DNA of 64,000 nt from Cheilinus undulatus (GCF_018320785.1 NC_054881.1:25722775-25786774), one strand, 5' to 3'; shown: positions 12,101 through 23,689, counted from the first letter of the stretch. Program-made: numbers and translations. Notes: generated by a model from the sequence alone, not told the origin.

Positions 12101-13428
12101 ATCCAAAAGTGGTCACATTTTCCCCTGGTAAAGTCTTAAACAGTGCAATACAGCTATAAAGTTTCCTTATGTACAGACTTTCTAGTCAGTTTGCAAATAT
12201 AACTTTAAAAACATCTCAAACTCTCCTACGGTACTGTCTCTTTCCTGAATACTCCATTGTTTCCAACTGTGTGCTAAAAGTGATATCTGTGACCAAATGG
12301 GCCACAGCAGTAGACGTTAGAGCCGTTGAGTGTATGTATGGGCGACTGCTTCTCATTCAGCCTCAATGAATGAGGAGGGATGCTAATTGATTGGGCCTCC
12401 AGCCGAGAGCGCACAAACAGGAAGCAATGAAAGGCTTTGAAATGCAGCAGGGAACAGCCCAGAGAGGGCAGGCCCGTGTCTGGCTGCAGACTGCTGTATT
12501 TTACATACTGTAATCTGCTAGCAAGAGAAGAAAAGTGAAGAAAATAAAGACAGTAAATGTGCTGTGCCTTAATCAGGGGTGTGTGATGGTGGAAAAAGTG
12601 TTTAGTTTGTGCTGCATGTTGTGCATTTACCTTATATTTGAAGCCATCTACAGGAACCATGTCCACCATGATGACATAGTTGGTAAAAGGTTGGAGTCCG
12701 GAAACGCTGATGCTGCAGTGTGGAAACATTCTCCTGAAACAAAGACATTCAGAATCAGGTTTGTTGCCAAGTTTGTGAAGATTTGTTTTGGAATGATAAA
12801 TTCAAAAGCTGTCATTCTGACCAAATTTCACAGTTTTATGCACCAAAAAGTGTCTGTCTTGCAGCTTCTGAATAACAAATGCCTCACTGCCAAAAAGCAA
12901 CACTGCGTACCTGCCATGCTTGGTTATGATCATCTCTGTTCCAAGGCTGTCAAAGGACTTCCAGAGGTCAGCGTTCTCCAGCCTCATCCTGATGCAGCTC
13001 TGCTGGTAAGAGTCACCTGCTGGAGGAGACCGGGGCATGTTCAGATTTAATTTGGAGTCTGTGAGGAAAACAGAAAATACATTTACAGTTCAGCAAAATG
13101 TAAAACATGTGGCTTGTTGCAGAGTTTATGTTCAAAAACATATTAATCTTCTTATCAAATCATCACATTTTAAAATTTCTTCCTTAAAGTTTTGATATAA
13201 TTGACTTTTGCTTAATTATTCTTGTATTAAAAGAATTTAAAAAGTGATCAAAATCAAATCAAATATAACAGTCTTGCAACACTTGGGTGCACCAGAAGCC
13301 CAAAATAAACTTACTCTAACAGTAAATCCTTTGTATTTTACTGTTAGTGTCACCACTGTCCCACCCATTCTCATGCAGGATGGTCCCCTTCTCTAAAGAT
13401 CAAACTTACCTGATGTGATGTGTTGCAT
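8985..13428 (-). CDS. tbx16: T-box transcription factor, Tbx16/VegT/Tbx6L class (complete coding region, 9 exons)
   Basis: A nuclear DNA-binding regulator. In fish and frogs this class directs paraxial mesoderm and tail formation. Exons on the minus strand, in order: 13410-13428, 12911-13058, 12631-12733, 11880-12044, 11636-11782, 11455-11531, 9793-9866, 9428-9641 and 8985-9180. All junctions have GT/AG, and all phases agree, giving 380 residues. The T-box spans about residues 29-211: [79 protein letters not shown] and [10 protein letters not shown] basic stretch (KR at 219-220, KR at 230-231, KK at 236-237) may help nuclear import. The tail is His-rich and ends [11 protein letters not shown], as I recall for Tbx16/VegT. 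The paralogue tbx16l is the main alternative. The protein seems shorter after the T-box than the zebrafish proteins I remember. Confidence 0.9.
9428..9641 (-). CDS. tbx16: tbx16 exon 8 (transactivation region)
   Basis: Acceptor ccctgtcag, donor GTATGG. It encodes an acidic, Ser/Gln-containing region ([30 protein letters not shown]) ending in VPYQPYR. No known fold is expected. It probably belongs to the activation domain. Confidence 0.85.
9793..9866 (-). CDS. tbx16: tbx16 exon 7
   Basis: Acceptor ccttatag, donor GTAAGT; 24 codons plus split codons at each side. It is rich in basic residues ([13 protein letters not shown]) and might carry a nuclear localisation signal. The phases match exons 6 and 8 exactly. 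Confidence 0.82.
9990..10485. repeat. Degenerate tandem array, 'tttttgccactt' type (tbx16 intron 6)
   Basis: A pyrimidine-rich strand repeats variants of 'atttttgccacttt' and 'cccatttttgcc' every 15-40 bases. The reverse complement of the same pattern forms the array at 23690-24185, so both seem to be one repeat family in opposite orientations. Chance open frames run through it and code for nothing plausible. Confidence 0.65.
11105..11370. repeat. Degenerate 'aattccca/aaatttc' repeat (tbx16 intron 6)
   Basis: A low-complexity stretch of short words such as 'aatttc', 'attccc' and 'ccaaattccca', irregularly repeated next to exon 6. It has no coding potential. The rest of the intron (9867-11454) shows nothing else. 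Confidence 0.5.
11455..11531 (-). CDS. tbx16: tbx16 exon 6 (end of T-box)
   Basis: Acceptor ttttttag, donor GTATGA. It encodes [19 protein letters not shown], the C-terminal minor-groove-binding helix of the T-box, and then a Ser/His-rich THSHSK. Confidence 0.93.
11636..11782 (-). CDS. tbx16: tbx16 exon 5 (T-box)
   Basis: Acceptor accaaccag, 49 codons in phase 0: [15 protein letters not shown] to [11 protein letters not shown]. The donor reads GTTTTTAC, unusually weak at +3 to +6. The boundary is nevertheless fixed by the conserved AYQN-K/ITKLKI join. Confidence 0.9.
11880..12044 (-). CDS. tbx16: tbx16 exon 4 (T-box)
   Basis: Acceptor ctctgcag, donor GTAAGA; exactly 55 codons in phase 0. 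It contains [25 protein letters not shown] and [12 protein letters not shown], all hallmarks of the VegT/Tbx16/Tbx6L group. Confidence 0.94.
12631..12733 (-). CDS. tbx16: tbx16 exon 3 (T-box)
   Basis: Acceptor tttcag, donor GTAAAT. It encodes [14 protein letters not shown] through [12 protein letters not shown]. The RRMFP motif is completed across the junction and is the standard T-box DNA-contact region. Confidence 0.93.
12911..13058 (-). CDS. tbx16: tbx16 exon 2 (start of T-box)
   Basis: Acceptor cctcacag, donor GTACGC. It encodes residues 8-55: a short leader ([10 protein letters not shown]) and then the first T-box strand, [20 protein letters not shown], to ITKHG. Confidence 0.92.
13410..13428 (-). 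CDS. tbx16: tbx16 coding exon 1 (19 nt)
   Basis: ATGCAACACATCACATCAG is followed by the strong donor GTAAGT, coding MQHITS plus one base. The next exon supplies AC to make Asp. I chose this start because exon 2 opens in frame without its own upstream stop, and because Tbx16 proteins begin with a short MQ-type leader. Met14 in exon 2 is an alternative start that leaves the T-box intact. Confidence 0.75.
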
Positions 13429-14679
13429 GTTTCTGTGCCCTCCTCGTGTTAAAACCAACACAGAAGATCAGATACGAAGTGCTGCTTTCAGGTATACTAA
13501 CACTGAACCCAAACATATCAGGGGTCTCTATCCTGGGGGACCTCTGAGACTTGAACTTGATTGGCTAAGGCAGGAAGGGCAGGGACTAAACAGCCAAGTG
13601 GGTGTGGCCAGATGAGGCTGAAAGGGTTACCTGTTGTGTAGGTACCAAAATGGTATCAAAATGAAGAGCTTTTTGGGAGCCAAATGATCCAGGTTGCAAA
13701 AAACAGACACAATTCCCATCCCTGCAAGTGAGTCTTAAAAGACATGAAAGATCAGAGTTTACATTGGCAAACTGTGCCAAACTTTACTGAACCAAACTGG
13801 ACTACTTGCTGGAAATTCATCAACAGTTTGGGTCAAACTCAGTGGAAATATGTGTAGATATTTGTGTCTTTTTATCCAGTGACATCAGTGTGAACCTTTT
13901 CAATTATTGTGTGTGGGGTTAAAAATATATACTCATACATGCATGCAGACATTCTGAGCGTCTCAGTCAAAATATTTTGGCATGAAAGACAGCGAGTGCA
14001 AAAAAATATAAAAGCTTTCCTGGTCTTGTATGCCATTTTCTACTTAATTAAATGGTCATGGGTGACCTATAAAAGTGTAGGAGATTCAAAAATTGGCCAA
14101 AGAAGAGCCAACCTGATTTTGAAACTACTCACAGTGCCTGTAGTGCACCTGAAATTTGTATATGATAAGCATTGCAACGATCACATATGTCCAGGTCTTT
14201 CAGAATGTACATGAAAGGCTTAAATGCATCAAAGTTTGACCTACTGTCCATCCAAGTTGAAGGACAGTGAGCTGAATTAGAGGGGACCCTGGGGGGATGG
14301 AAGAGTAGACAAACAGGCCCCTTCCTGGCAGCCCTGTTTGTGTATTGGGAACAGGTCAGGAGATTACAGCGGTGATCGTAGTGTGGGTGCAGCATTGACA
14401 ATGGCTGACAATACTGCTAATCCTATGAGGCCATTTGGCCAAGTGTCCCCCCCTCCTCACCCAGCCCTTCATGTTACCTGCATGGCTTTTAGAGGAAAGT
14501 GAGTGGGCCCTCTGAAGGAGCCAGCAGCTGTTAGCGGCCCGTTCACATGAAAGAGTGACGGGAGGAAGGGAAGAGTCGCTGTCTGGACGCTTAAAGTTTA
14601 CAACACAGGGAATTTAATCCTACATTTCATGATGTATACTTGTCTCACTGCTCTTTAACATGAATATCTATATAACAGC
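13429..14679. other. tbx16 5' flank
   Basis: Contains the tbx16 5'UTR and presumably its promoter on the minus strand. I see no clear TATA box in the first 150 bases. The plus-strand frame at 13909-14214 shows no known domain. The rest is unassigned. Confidence 0.4.
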
Positions 14680-15278
14680 AATCAGTATGTAGACACGGTG
14701 AAGGCAATCTCCTATAAATCAACTGAGCATCAGAATGAAGAAGACGGATGACTTAAGAGGCTCTGAATGCCCATGGTTGTTGGTGCAACACAGGCTACTC
14801 TGAGTATTTGACAAACTGCTGATCGATTGAAAGTTTCATGCACAGACATCTCTAGGGTTATAGAGAATAGTCCAAAAAAAGAAAATATCGAGTGAGCAGC
14901 AGTTTTCTGGGCCAAAATGTTTTATTGATGGCAGAGGTCAGAGGAGAGTGACCTGACTGGTTTGAGCTTATAGAAAGGCAGCGATAACACAAATAATGCA
15001 TTGAACATTGAAGCAGAGGACTGGGGCTACAATTCACATGAGCACATCATAACTGAGCAGTATACGATTGAAAAAGATTGTTTGTTCTCTTGATTTCTGC
15101 AGTGACATTCAAATTGTAGGGTCAGAATGTGGTGTAAACTACATTTGCTAGACCACCAACTACCATGGTTCATTCAAAGTCACTCAAACCTCTAATCTGA
15201 TGCTTGGTTGAACATATTTCAAAATATTTGCATTAAAGAGCAGTGCAGAGGTGTACCTAATAAAGTGGCCATTGAGTG
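14680..15278 (+). mobile_element. Tc1-like transposon, internally deleted (family B, copy 1)
   Basis: The transposase N-terminal DNA part is recognisable: 'gagcatcagaatgaagaag', 'ggttgttggtg', 'aaactgctgatc', 'cagacatctctagggtt'. It then jumps to a 3' end, 'cctaataaagtggccattga', typical of this fish family's inverted repeat. The second half of the transposase is missing and the frame is broken. It shares all blocks with 21204-21795. Confidence 0.78.
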
Positions 15279-15650
15279 GATGTCAAGATTATGGGAAAAT
15301 CAAGGATCACAAAACTGATGTAGAAGTCAGTTCAAACTTGATTTCGCAGATGTTTTTTTAATCCTGCCACAGGGTAGATGCCAGATGAGGAATCTGAGTC
15401 AACCAGAAAGATGAAATAAGATGTCCAGCTGATAAGTGAGTGTGTTCAAACCATTTTTTCCCTTTCCTTTTTCCTTTTTGTAGTGGATTGAGCAATCAAA
15501 AGTGTTATCCGAGATCAGGCACTGAGATTAGATTGACTTTAATGCTACATCAGCCATGAAGGCCTCAGGGAGTTCAGATTTAGGAAAAGGGCCAAAACAG
15601 CTATTTCTTGTTTGTGCCATTTGTTGCTCTGCATTGCCTTCAGAGAGACT

Positions 15651-16256
15651 TTAAAGGTGAAATATTTTACCCTTTTAAGACAAGATTATATTGTTCTATT
15701 GTTGTGAAGTTTGTTGCTGAAAAAACACTTCAGTATAAGATTTTTGCATGTCTAAACCCCTCTGTTTCAGCCCTTCTCAGAATGTGCCGTTTCTGTGTCT
15801 GTGGCTTTAAATGGTAATTACCGTAGCTGTCTGACTCCACCCCTGACCACTCCCATCTCAGGAAATGGATGCAGCACTCTTGATATTACAGACACTTTTT
15901 TCCCCCAAAGTTTAGACTGGGATTCAAACCAGCAATCTCCTAGGTTGTAGTCAGCAGGGTAACCCACTGAGCTATCCAGCATCTTAGCTGGTAGCTGAGA
16001 GGATCAATAGAGGAGGGTGGAACTTTCCTCCAAGTGGGGGAGGGCCAACCAAACCTGGGGGCGGGTGCTTAGGGCCCCTGGTGAAGTCACTAGATGTAAA
16101 AAATGAGAACGGCTTGTTTTAGCACACATTTTCTGAAAGATGGAGAAAGAGAGAGGGAGGGTTTCTGGTACTTGAGGGGATTGTGGACAGGCCAGGGACA
16201 CATATTTGTGTTAGACTAGCCTGAAAAAGTGATTTTTGCATAATACGTCCCCTTAA
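15651..16256. mobile_element. TTAA-flanked MITE (piggyBac-like) with embedded tRNA-like sequence
   Basis: The left end 'ttaaaggtgaaatatttta' and the right end (read inward from the right) 'ttaaggggacgtattatgc' are imperfect inverted repeats, each starting with TTAA, the piggyBac target. About 606 bases with no transposase. A tRNA-like segment sits inside at 15911-15980 on the minus strand. The family assignment is inferred from the ends only. Confidence 0.5.
15911..15980 (-). repeat. tRNA-derived sequence (SINE head or tRNA pseudogene)
   Basis: The minus strand reads gctggatagctcagtgggtt, with an A-box-like TAGCTCAGTGGGT (15962-15974), and later a B-box-like GGTTTGAATCC (15920-15930) inside a T-arm that pairs (CTGG/CCAG). 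The middle resembles a tRNA-Cys anticodon arm, with ACA where GCA would be. The anticodon stem and acceptor stem do not pair well (3' side TCTAAA against 5' GCTGGAT). It is therefore not a functional tRNA gene. Confidence 0.6.
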
Positions 16257-19128
16257 AATAACTTCATTTCAATCCTCTCAGTCATCAGGACCACAAGATA
16301 TACATAAAGAAGAATTTATTTGCACTATTTAAGTCATTTGATTATTTGTTGTTATTTCAGTTTGGTAACCATGTTCATCTTGACAAGGCTTGATCCAAAG
16401 GGGCAATGTGGATCTGGTTAAGGAGCAGTGGTGGACTTATTTTACATCACTGTGGCTGCAGGGAGATGCTGCAGTGGCTTCACCAAAGTTTGTTGAAAGG
16501 GACATAAAAGCATGTGATTAATTGAAAAAAAAAAATAGTGCACTAATAGTAGCTCATAGTTAATCATGATTTATCTAGGTAGTCCCACTTAATATAGATT
16601 CTTTTAAATGCTCTTGTGAGGACCTCTCAATTTAGGACAATGTTGGCACCCAGGGTCGCCTCTGGCCACAGTGAGGCCCTAAGCAGACATATAAAAAAGC
16701 AATCCAACACTCTGTTAGGTCATCATTAAGGAAACTATAACAAGTACCACCATAGACCTGTGTCTCTCTAAAGAAAGTCACAGAAATGATCATTCCTTTT
16801 AACAATCATATTCTGGTTGCAATAGTAAAAAAATATATTTGTTAATTTCCATCTGAGTCTTTTTTATTGAAATAGGGTCATTGCAGCCGTTTTAGTTATT
16901 TTCATCATAACATTAAAAACAGTTTATTAGCTGTTTAATTAGTGTCCTTTCCTCAAGGTAAAACTAACTTTAATCAGCCCATCTTGGTCCCCCTAACCCC
17001 CCTTACATACACCCCTGCACTCCCTCCTTTTCCCATACACACTCAGAAGCTCATAGGTTTTTCTTTTTTCTTTTCCTCACTGTGTTCCTGCTTTAGTGTT
17101 ATCATCAGTAGACTATCTTTTTATTAAACCCCTTAAAAATTGATTGTAACTATTTGTTTTCACTCGCAAGCTGGTATTGAAACAACTGATCTGCGTGCGG
17201 AAGTTTGATCTTTATCAATGTACCACCAGAACCAGCGCGGGAACTTTACAGATTGTTATCATAAATTCATAACTTAAAAAATGGCAGAAGTAGATGTTTA
17301 TCAGGAGAGGTTGCAACAACAATGAGTAGATTTACAGAAGAGATGCAACAAGAGTTTCTGTGCAAAGAGAGGCAGAGATATCTTTAGTGTTAATTTACTA
17401 ATTTGTGACACCCAAGTAAAGTTTTTGTTTGATCAATGCTTTAGCCCCTGCACTTTGGGATCAGCGTCCCTGTTGGCATTCCTATAGGTCTGATTTTGTC
17501 CTGCAAATGGAAGTAGGTTTTATTTACTTAGAACTTCACTGTGTTTTTTTAAACAGTAAAAGTGCTGTGTATATTTGCTGCAGATAAAGTTTATCATGGA
17601 TTCACGTTTGGAACCTTGGAAAGGTGGTCCCAGGCACAGTTCCTGTGTACTAGCACGGTCCATGAGAGATGTGAACACACCTTTTCCCCAGCACAGGATA
17701 CAAGTCAGCCAAAAGTCCATCCTAAATGTCTTCTGTTGCTTAAAAACCCATGGTATCACAGAGCTATTTCATTCCAGACCTGCACAGAAGACGTGGAAGT
17801 AGGAAGAGGGTTGTTGGCATTTCAGTAAGAATGAAAACCTCCATAATGGCAGGACTGACTCTGTTTTTTTATTATAAACAAATGTCAGTGCAACTGGTTG
17901 AATTGTTGCTCACTCTTTATTTTACTTGTTGGCAGATTTGAAAACTGGACTGTGTGCATACACAAAGGGGAGCAATCATGCCTGGATCTGGCACAAAGAG
18001 GTCATGTCTAAAGTGAAAACACCCTTAGAAAGGCTTTTCACTGTGAATCTTCTTTTCCTGACACGCCAGATTCAGGGATTGAATGTTACTGCAAAGAAAT
18101 GGTCAGTCTTGTCACTTATGGTACTTATTTTTTTGCTCATGAAGAGGCATATGTGTTAGATTCAGTCTTCAGAGAAGATTCAAAGCTATACGTACTCATT
18201 TACAGGACATAGCTTACATATTATTAGCCCAGCACAATGATCCACCTCTTCATCTCTTTTGAAAGAGCAGCTCACTGCCTTTATGAGTCTTTCTGTTCAC
18301 ACTGCAGGCATGTTGAAACAGCTCTCCTCTGCTAAAATCAACTTCAGGCTCAAAGATGGAATTCAGAGTGTTCCTGCCTGCGGCATGTGTCACCACTGCA
18401 ACTATGCTACGAAGTCAAGTTCATATATCACTGTAATGCCACTTTTAGCCTATTCAGCTGGACTGTTATGGGGTTATAAATGAAATAGAATCACCTCTTT
18501 TCAGTATTTGAGTTGATCCTACATGGTGAAAACACTACATACATTTGTTTCCATTGCAATGCATGCGATTCACGTTGTGTTGCATCAGTTGTTCTGCCGT
18601 AAAAATATCTCAGGAAATTGTGGTTTCAACAGTTTTGACAAGTTGGTTTAGCTGCAGCTGAAAGATGCAGTGCATGACCCCAGAGATGCTGGTTCAGAGA
18701 CGAGGCTCTGTGATCTGTTCAAGCTTGGATGAAGTGGGTGCCTGAGTGGGTAGGATGAATAATCAGCTTTCCACCTAATGAAAAAGTGCTGAGGTTGTTT
18801 CCAAAGCATAGTTTCATTTTAAAGGAAAGAGAGGGGTTGTTTGTGTGAAAAGGGAAAAAAAAACAGTTGGAAACACCTTAAAGAACTGCAGTGTCAACTA
18901 ATGTTAAAATGTGATCAACAAATAGAAAGAGAGCACTTTTTAAAATAAACTTTTTGTCTTGTTATGGCTTATTTAGAGAGGAGGCTAGTGGATAGAGATG
19001 GAAAAAGGGATGAAAGATTAGGGAAGAGACATGCAGGAAAGGAACTACAGGCTGAACTTGAACCCAGACCACCACAATAACCACCTAGCCCCCAAAAGAC
19101 AACCCTTTAACTGAGTTTGAAGCAAGCA
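16257..19128. other. Intergenic, no gene seen
   Basis: AT-rich. Several open frames of 60-90 codons overlap each other at 17520-18160, but none shows a recognisable motif or splice context. No named repeat is recognised. Confidence 0.4.
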
Positions 19129-19195
19129 CACTGCAAAAGCTCAGCTCTAAACAAGTGTATTTGTCTAATTTCGAGTCAAAACACTTGAGAAATTT
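19129..19195 (+). repeat. Single MITE end, 'cactgcaaaagctcag' type
   Basis: The start 'cactgcaaaagctcag', followed by 'gtgtatttgtctaatttc', matches the inverted-repeat ends of the element at 35968-37180 (cactgcaaaaactcaaat, then ttgtcttatttc). No matching partner end was found nearby, so this is a decayed fragment. Confidence 0.45.
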
Positions 19196-19680
19196 GGGAA
19201 AAACGTGAAAAATGTTTCAAGTCATTTAAAGGTACAGTTTGAAGATTTTTTGATATGTCTGTGACAGATAGCTAAGGCAAAACAGGCCGAGCATGCAAAG
19301 AAAGCCTGTGTGACAGAGGTAAAGTGGCGCCTCATAAAGCAAAAAGTGCCATGTCAGGACCAGACTGATGTTATCCAAGCTAACACTGACCATCAGCACA
19401 ACCAACCAGCCATGAATGGTGCAGAAGGCAGACTCGATAAGCAGTGACATATGGAAAACGAAGTTTTTGGGTCTTGATGGGTTGTACCTTCTAACAAAGT
19501 GGATAATCAGGAAACAAATTTAGGAAACACTGCTCTAAAGTTTCTGAGCCACAAATTCAAAGGCATGATGACCTTTTGTAATGAGATGGACAACAAGAAG
19601 ATGCTGGTCTGAAGATCTGAGGTATCTATGGGGTTTTAGGGGTTAAGCAGGTCAGAGATTTATCCAAGTGCCTGCCCATG

Positions 19681-20005
19681 TTACAATGTTACAATGTCAT
19701 TTAGCAGACACTTTCATCCAAAGTGATGTACATTCGAGAGCAAGAACAACACCAGCAAGATCTAGACGAGAAGAAACAACATCAGTAAGTGCCACAAAAT
19801 GCTTCAGGTCCAATTGGACGCAGGTGCTGCCATGCAGTGTTCAAGACAAAGCACCTAAAGTTTACGAATGTTTTTTTTTTTCTTTAATATAAACACCAAC
19901 AATGAAACAAGCAAAATGTGAGATCTCTCGTCATCGCCATCCATTTGACTTCACAACAATTAATTACCAAGTACCAAGTGCTGGGTCACTCACAAAGAGC
20001 TGGGC

Positions 20006-20036
<31 letters not shown>

Positions 20037-20180
20037 CAGTAGAGCAGGACAGTGCGAGCCAACTGTAGTTGGGGACTCATTCAACCTCTGGGGACAGCAG
20101 TGGAGAATAGTCTGGCTAAGTGCACAGTGTTCTCTAAAGAGCTGGGTCTTTAGCTTTCTCTTAAAGGTAGAGATTTCCCA
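19681..20180 (-). mobile_element. L2-type LINE 3' fragment, minus orientation
   Basis: On the minus strand the end of a reverse transcriptase frame is visible ([19 protein letters not shown]), then a 3' region ending in a 'tgtctgctaaatgacattg' tail typical of fish L2 elements. The copy at 57899-58703 (+) aligns over the whole length. An A-run at about 20007-20030 interrupts it. Truncated 5' and dead. Confidence 0.8.
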
Positions 20181-20195
20181 TGTAAGGCTCCACAA

Positions 20196-21203
20196 ACAAA
20201 AACAAAGACCTTAAAATGATTTTTAAAATGTTGGAAGCCAAAAGAAAGAATGTGTTGGAATCTGGTTGACTTGCAGCTTTAGTTTGGATCATGTGTAAAT
20301 ACAGAGGAGGACTTTCTGAGGCAGGGATTGCAAGTCAGGATGACACAAAATAACTCACTTCGTTGTTACTATCTCTGAAGTGAAAGAAACAGGAATGTGA
20401 ATATGAAGTTTGTTGTTTTGCTTTAACCACTGAAAAGATTTTAAAGATAGCACTGATTTCCCTTTACTATTACTGTACATCAGTATTAAACATGATATGT
20501 TCATCTACATTGAACAGATGTAGGCAAATAAAGAAATGTTTGGGCACCACAATAAATGCACTTATTTGTCAACACTGCCACCTACTGGATCTCTCCTGTA
20601 TAGATGCAGAAAAGAAATGAATCAGTCTGACAGTCATGTAAAATATCCTACAGCAGCTCTCCTGAGAATATGCATCCATACGTTTCATTGTTGTCCCGTA
20701 TTCTTGTGGTAACTATGGGGGTGCAAATGCACAAAAGTTGGTCTTGCAAGCAGGCTGGACAGGTTCCAGTCCAACCTGAGGCTTTATTCCTGCATGTGAT
20801 TCACCTGATTTCCAAATCTAGCCACCGTAAGTACAATGTGATTTTTCTCTTTAGCATATTTGTCTTATTTTCTTGGAATAACAGCACTCATTTTGAGGTG
20901 ATAAAAAGTTTATTTCCATTGCTTTTTAGGTCTCTGCAAACTAACTTGTTACCACATGAGAAATACGATGGTTTTATCTCAGGTTGGGATCTTGTTAAGA
21001 TGAACATTATCACAGGAAGACTGAGCAAATAGGATGTATTGATGTAGGCCTGCTTTTGGTTGGTGGAGAATGCTTCCCAGGACTTGTACACAAAACATCA
21101 TTACAGTTTGATACTCCAGATCTGTTGTGTTGTTATGGTAAATACAGTCAGTCTGGAAAAAATATCTCTATAGGCAGCATTAATAAGTTAAACATAACAT
21201 AAA
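20196..21203. other. Intergenic, no gene seen
   Basis: No gene recognised. A 120-codon open frame at 20670-21032 (+) lacks any known domain and is AT-rich. The only notable site is the CTCF-like motif at 20575. Confidence 0.4.
20575..20588 (-). promoter_or_regulatory. CTCF-like motif
   Basis: The minus strand CCAGTAGGTGGCAG fits the vertebrate CTCF core CCASYAGRKGGCRS at every position. Similar sequences also arise by chance or in repeats, so this is a motif match only. Confidence 0.35.
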
Positions 21204-21795
21204 CCCACTTTTCACTTTATTAGGTATACCTGTTCAACTGTATCTAATCAACCAATCACATGGCAGCACCCAATGCATAAAGGCATGTAACCCAGGTCAA
21301 TACAATTTGTTGTAAATCAAACAGAGCACCAGAATGGTGATTTAAGTGTCAGGGTTGTTGGTTCCACATAGGCTAATATGACTATTTTAAAAACTGCTGA
21401 TCTACTAGGATTTTCATGCACAACCATCTCTAGGGTTTCTGATGGAATGCAGAGAAAAGGGAAAATATCCAATGAGCAGCAGTGCTCTGGGTCAAAAAGC
21501 CTTAAAGGAGAGCTGCCAGAATATTTGAGCTGATAGAAAGGCAATAACTCAAATAATCACTTGCTAAATCAAGGTATGCACAAGAGAACAATCTCGCAGC
21601 AGAGAACCACACTGGGTAGCATTTCTGTTCTGCTAACAACAAGAAACTGAAGCTACAGTCACCAAAATTGAATAATATAAGACTGGGAAGGGGTTTCCCG
21701 GTCTGATGAGTCTCAAGTTCTGCTGTGACGTTCAAATTGTAGGGTCAGAAAAAGGCCTAAACAACATGAAAGCCTACCATGACCACCTGCCTTTT
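21204..21795 (+). mobile_element. Tc1-like transposon, 5' part (family B, copy 2)
   Basis: The 5' inverted end 'cactttattaggtatacctg' is present, followed by 'aatcacatggcagcaccca', 'gagcaccagaatgg', 'aactgctgatctactagg' and 'tctgatgagtctcaagttct', which are all parts of a common fish Tc1-like transposase. It stops at about 21795 before the DDE end. Frameshifts throughout. Same family as 14680-15278. Confidence 0.8.
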
Positions 21796-21902
21796 GATTG
21801 GCTGATCAGATATAGTGCCTTCAGAAAACTCCTTCTTCATATTTTTCAGTTTCATTATGTTGCAGTCTGATGCTACAGTCAAAAACAAAATGAATTATGA
21901 CA

Positions 21903-21962
21903 ATGTTTCAATTCAATTCAATTCAATTCAAAAAACTTTATTTGTCCCCAGGGGGCAATTTA
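21903..21962 (-). repeat. Retroposon 3' tail with (TTGAA)n
   Basis: The minus strand reads 'aattgccccctggggacaaa', then 'taaagttttttg', then four or more copies of aattg/ttgaa. This is the usual 3' end of a LINE or SINE that terminates in a pentamer repeat. The body (towards 22320) is not recognisable. Confidence 0.55.
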
Positions 21963-23689
21963 AGAATTTTTATGCTTATTAATCTACACTCAGTACTCTA
22001 TCACAACAAAGTCTGCAAATTTATGAAAGTAAAAAACTGAAATTGACATATTCAGACCCTTTACAACAATTGAAAACATCAAACTTACATAAATGTTTAC
22101 ATAACACATCGATGTGTGTTGTATAGAATGAATGAATATGAGACAGCAGAATACAGTGTAGTAGAGCAGCACTTTTGCAGACCATAATTCTTTGCTCTGC
22201 TGAGCATGCTGACACATGCAGATGGGAAGTTTTCTGCTCCTAATACAATAACAGAGTGTGCTCTCTGAAGGGGCTTTAACAATGCATAATGATATTTTAC
22301 TGAGGGGGGACAATATTAGGAGGAAGGTAATGCAATTGTAAATAAATACTCACTTATTATAAAGGATAAAGACTCTGTAATATTTACCGGTAATTTCCAG
22401 CTTAAGTTTATGTTTTTAAACCATGATGTAACTCCCTCTGAGGATATCTATAGTGAGGGTTTCCATGTCTACTCTGTTGTGCATTAAATTAAAATCGATA
22501 CATGAAATCCTCTCATATGTGATTTATGATGTTTAAGAAAATATTTTACAAGGTCAGACTCCTTCAAGAGTGGGGGAAATCAATGTGCTGCTGTGATGGT
22601 CTGATCAAGGATATCTGAAAGGGGTGAAGGGTAAAATTTTCATGCACAGAGAGCAGCAACTCTTCCACTTTCAGTGTGAAATGCATGGCAAATTAGAGGA
22701 AATTGATGTGAAAAAGTGGAAAGACGGAAAATAATTAAAGATTAAACGAAACATTCAAACAGGCAAGAAGGAAAGAAGACAAGACAAGAAGAAGGGCAAG
22801 AGAAAGTGATGAAAGACGAGTGGGAAGCCCCTGAGAGCGAGCTTTAGAGGAGGAGAAAACCCGGTGAGACCGACAGGGGAAGCTAAAGATAAAAAGGTAG
22901 AGGGAAATTGAAAAGACATTTCCTCATCAGGGAGAAAGACAATAATGAAGAGAGAAGGCTCTCAGAGTGAGGACACAGAGCCTGCATGCAGATATGTGTT
23001 TGTTCTCCTCTTGAATATATTTATCATTAAAAACCTGACTGGCTGGAGAATGAATAAAAAGGGACAGAGAGTCAAAGAAAGACCCTGGTTTGGCTGACTT
23101 TACTTTAAAGCTCGTGAAGAGAAGCCTGCAGAAATGTTCAATGAGATGCTGGAGGAGTTCAGAGTGGAGACGCCTGAAGATCCTGCTGCTAGAAAAGCTG
23201 CTTCTCTTGACTGAGCTGCACACAAGGGTGAAAGGGCTTTGACCTACTTGAACCAGAGTTTTTTTTTAAATATATATATGTTCAGTTCTTTAAAGTCATC
23301 TGTAATTATAATCATATGTCTCCAATAGATCACTGGAGAGGGTAAAGTTAAGGTAATACTTGCACAGCATGTTTGCAGCAATTGATTTCAGCAAGGAGGA
23401 ACAAGGCTGCCAAAAAGGGGGGAGAGCTTTACTGGAGCCCAGCAAAATATAGAGCCCCTGGTTTGCAAAATGATGGTCCACTGTAAAGTCAACTTGAGAT
23501 AACCATAATTTATTTATATCCTGAATAACAATCACTCTCATCAAAGCAACAACAAGAAACAATCTTATTTATTTATGCTGTTGTACAGTATGGTATTTTT
23601 AAAAATGTAAAACTCTATTCTGAAAAGAAATAACCTTTTAATTGGTCATGTTTACATGTTTATTGAAAATAATTATTTTATAGATATGA
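21963..23689. other. Intergenic, no gene seen
   Basis: A purine-rich stretch lies at about 22720-22880 (aagaaggaaagaagac and similar). Open frames at 21990-22313 and 22927-23223 show no recognisable domain. Confidence 0.4.

Noticed and set aside
12535..13050. 171-codon open frame (+)
   Set aside because: It lies antisense to tbx16 exons 2 and 3, whose reading frames and splice sites on the minus strand are convincing.
15911..15980. Functional tRNA gene
   Set aside because: The acceptor and anticodon stems do not pair, although the A and B boxes are recognisable.
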